From positions 2,145,821 to 2,209,820 of the forward strand of contig NZ_BDUD01000001.1 in assembly GCF_003113895.1 (NCBI RefSeq): 64,000 nt of DNA. Reading direction: 5' to 3'. Of the stretch, positions 62,313 to 64,000 are shown one piece after another. The position numbers were made by a program, and so were the translations under genes. This DNA is from Nostoc commune NIES-4072. Lineage in GTDB: Bacteria; Cyanobacteriota; Cyanobacteriia; Cyanobacteriales; Nostocaceae. The stretch's first letter is position 1; each line of letters starts with the position of its first letter. The notes beneath the pieces were generated by a model. It was given only the letters and a program-made list of their open reading frames with translations. It was not told the DNA's origin and ran no database searches.

Positions 62313-64000
62313 TTATAAATTTTGTTCACCTGATTGAGATGAAACTCCGCTTTCCTTGATTGCTGTTCGATGTTCTTTTCTGGCTTGTTTTCGACGCTGT
62401 AATGAAGCTGTCCTACCTTCAGAAAAATGAGAATGTTTGATAAAAGATGTTTCTTTTCTTGCTTCTTGAATAAAATATCTGGCTAGGTGGCTGATGGTTG
62501 GATATTGAAACATTTCTACCAACAGAAAATCTCTTTGAAATGTTTTTTGCAATTTACTATGAACTTGAACTAAAAGCAACGAATGACCACCGAGTTGAAA
62601 GAAGTTATCATGGATTCCTACGTTCTCAACATTAAGTACTTCTTGCCAAATATCGGCAATAGTTTTTTCGACCTCAGTTTGCGGTGGCTGGTAAACTGTT
62701 TCCAATTGGGGGCGTGTTGTATCAGGTGCAGGTAGTGCAAAGCGATCAACTTTTCCATTTGGTGTTAGTGGTAGTGCCTCCAGTGTGATAAAAGCTGTTG
62801 GCATCATGTAGTTTGGTAACTTTGACTCTAAAAAGTTACGTAGTTCAGGAATTGTCATTGTTTGCTCTCTTTGAGCAACTACGTAGGCGACTATTCGTTG
62901 AGAGTTTGCTGAAGCTTCGCTGACTACAACTACAGTTTCTCGTATTGCTGGATGTTGGCTAATAATTGCCTCAATTTCTCCCAATTCAATCCTAAAACCA
63001 CGTACTTTTACTTGGTTATCAATGCGACCTAAATACTCAATGTCTCCATTTGGTAAATATCGAGCTAAATCGCCGGATTTATAAAGAAGCGCATTGGGTT
63101 TATTACTAAAGCAATTAGGAATAAATCTTTCAGAAGTTAGTGTTGGTCGGTTTAAATAACCCCTGGTCACACCAGCACCACCAATATACATTTCACCTGG
63201 TACTCCTATGGGTACTGGCTGCCTATATCTATCTAGTAAATAAACTTGTAAGTCACCAATTGGACGACCTATTAAACTTGCTGATGCTACTTCTAAGTCT
63301 GCTATTTTTAATGGACGATATGTCACATGCACAGTAGTTTCCGTAATCCCGTACATGTTAATTAACTGTGGTGACTGGTCGCCATGACGTTCAAACCAAG
63401 GTCTTAAACTTTCAATTTGCAATGCTTCCCCACCAAAAATCACTTTTCGTAGGCTTAAATTGTTAGTATTTTCCAGGGATTGCTCTACCTGTATCAGTTG
63501 TCGGAAAGCAGAAGGCGTCTGATTAAGTATAGTAACTTGCTGTGTTAACAATAATTGATAGAACTTTTGAGGTGAACGGCTCAACCAATACGGTACTACC
63601 ACTAATTTTCCACCATACAGCAATGCTCCCCAAATTTCCCAAACGGAAAAATCAAAGGCTATGGAGTGGAACAGTGTCCAAACATCATGTCGGTTAAAGT
63701 TATACCAGTGTTCAGTTGCTGCTAACAAACGAACAACGTTGCTGTGATTGACTAAGACGCCTTTGGGTTGACCTGTTGAGCCAGAGGTGTAGATGATGTA
63801 AGCTAGGTTATCAGTCGTACATTCACTAATTGGGTTTTGTGAGCTTTGTTGAGCTACAATTTCACAATCTGTATCTAGATAAACAACCCTAGTTTGATGT
63901 TGTGGCAAATTCTCTATCAGCTGCTGCTGTGTTAGTAATACTGATACAGCAGCATCTTGCAATATAAAGGCTAAACGTTCTGGTGGATATGCTGGATCTA
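62313..64000 (-). CDS. NRPS adenylation-PCP module, predicted for threonine, N-terminus beyond window
   Basis: The frame is open to the window edge; the visible part is about 561 residues. It begins inside the A domain (DPAYPPERLAFILQDAAVSV), continues LAYIIYTSGSTGQPKGVLVN, AFDFSVWEIWGALL, NMYGITETTVHVTY and YKSGDLARYL, and ends with NGKVDRFALP and a PCP (FFQLGGHSLLLVQ). Lined up with GrsA the pocket residues are D-F-W-N-I-G-M-V-H-K, the known threonine code. After the PCP there is a basic tail (RRKQARKEHR), perhaps for docking to the first PKS. What lies upstream (C domain or more modules) is outside the window. It should start or continue the chain with Thr and hand it to the first PKS. Confidence 0.92.
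   Translation of the reverse strand, partial: DPAYPPERLAFILQDAAVSVLLTQQQLIENLPQHQTRVVYLDTDCEIVAQQSSQNPISECTTDNLAYIIYTSGSTGQPKGVLVNHSNVVRLLAATEHWYNFNRHDVWTLFHSIAFDFSVWEIWGALLYGGKLVVVPYWLSRSPQKFYQLLLTQQVTILNQTPSAFRQLIQVEQSLENTNNLSLRKVIFGGEALQIESLRPWFERHGDQSPQLINMYGITETTVHVTYRPLKIADLEVASASLIGRPIGDLQVYLLDRYRQPVPIGVPGEMYIGGAGVTRGYLNRPTLTSERFIPNCFSNKPNALLYKSGDLARYLPNGDIEYLGRIDNQVKVRGFRIELGEIEAIISQHPAIRETVVVVSEASANSQRIVAYVVAQREQTMTIPELRNFLESKLPNYMMPTAFITLEALPLTPNGKVDRFALPAPDTTRPQLETVYQPPQTEVEKTIADIWQEVLNVENVGIHDNFFQLGGHSLLLVQVHSKLQKTFQRDFLLVEMFQYPTISHLARYFIQEARKETSFIKHSHFSEGRTASLQRRKQARKEHRTAIKESGVSSQSGEQNL

Overview
The window comes from a filamentous, probably heterocyst-forming cyanobacterium of the Nostoc/Anabaena group. 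The evidence is the very frequent HIP1 octamer GCGATCGC, GGGGAGT heptamer repeats (STRR type), a PEP-CTERM protein, cyanobacterial small families (DUF2555, DUF6174, DUF6887/6888, cyanobacterial M50 protease) and a three-copy array that resembles the heterocyst-associated small RNA NsiR1. Gene assignments rest on reading motifs; no database search was run.

Left part (1-13.5 kb): three minus-strand RTX (GGxGxD) calcium-binding proteins, one cut by the window edge and two forming a duplicated pair, plus a small unknown protein. They are followed by an export locus: three short double-glycine leader peptides, a parvulin/SurA-like isomerase, a small helix-turn-helix protein, an HlyD-type adaptor and a C39-peptidase ABC exporter with an N-terminal cyclic-nucleotide-binding-like domain. 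The peptide genes arose by tandem duplication that also copied the 3' end of the isomerase gene, now decayed and interrupted by a MITE-like element.

Middle part (13.5-40.6 kb): mostly household and conserved cyanobacterial genes: an amine-oxidase pseudogene, an agmatinase-family hydrolase, a phosphoribosyltransferase, a GHL10 glycoside hydrolase behind a 38-bp perfect palindrome, an M50 protease, a spore-photoproduct-lyase-like radical SAM protein, a RemA-like protein, coaBC, a large repeat-rich RTX protein, purH, three NsiR1-like RNA units, a lipoate ligase-family protein, two tandem crcB fluoride channels, a MoxR ATPase and a DUF4350 protein.

Right part (40.8-64 kb): a minus-strand hybrid NRPS-PKS cluster running in from beyond the right edge. 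Order of transcription: NRPS adenylation-PCP (code predicts threonine), PLP aspartate decarboxylase of the PanP type, PKS with active ketoreductase, PKS with a broken ketoreductase cofactor site, methyltransferase, terminal C-A-PCP-TE (A-domain residues close to the beta-alanine code), cytochrome P450, an SDR lacking the catalytic tyrosine, a MATE exporter and a second SDR. The decarboxylase probably makes the beta-alanine that the last module uses. A product built from Thr, two malonates and beta-alanine, with a beta-keto group next to the beta-alanine, is my inference; I do not recognise the cluster as a named one.

Several short non-coding mobile elements with terminal inverted repeats are visible. 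Two of them (16673-16791 and 60392-60535) share related ends and both have perfect 10-bp target duplications.
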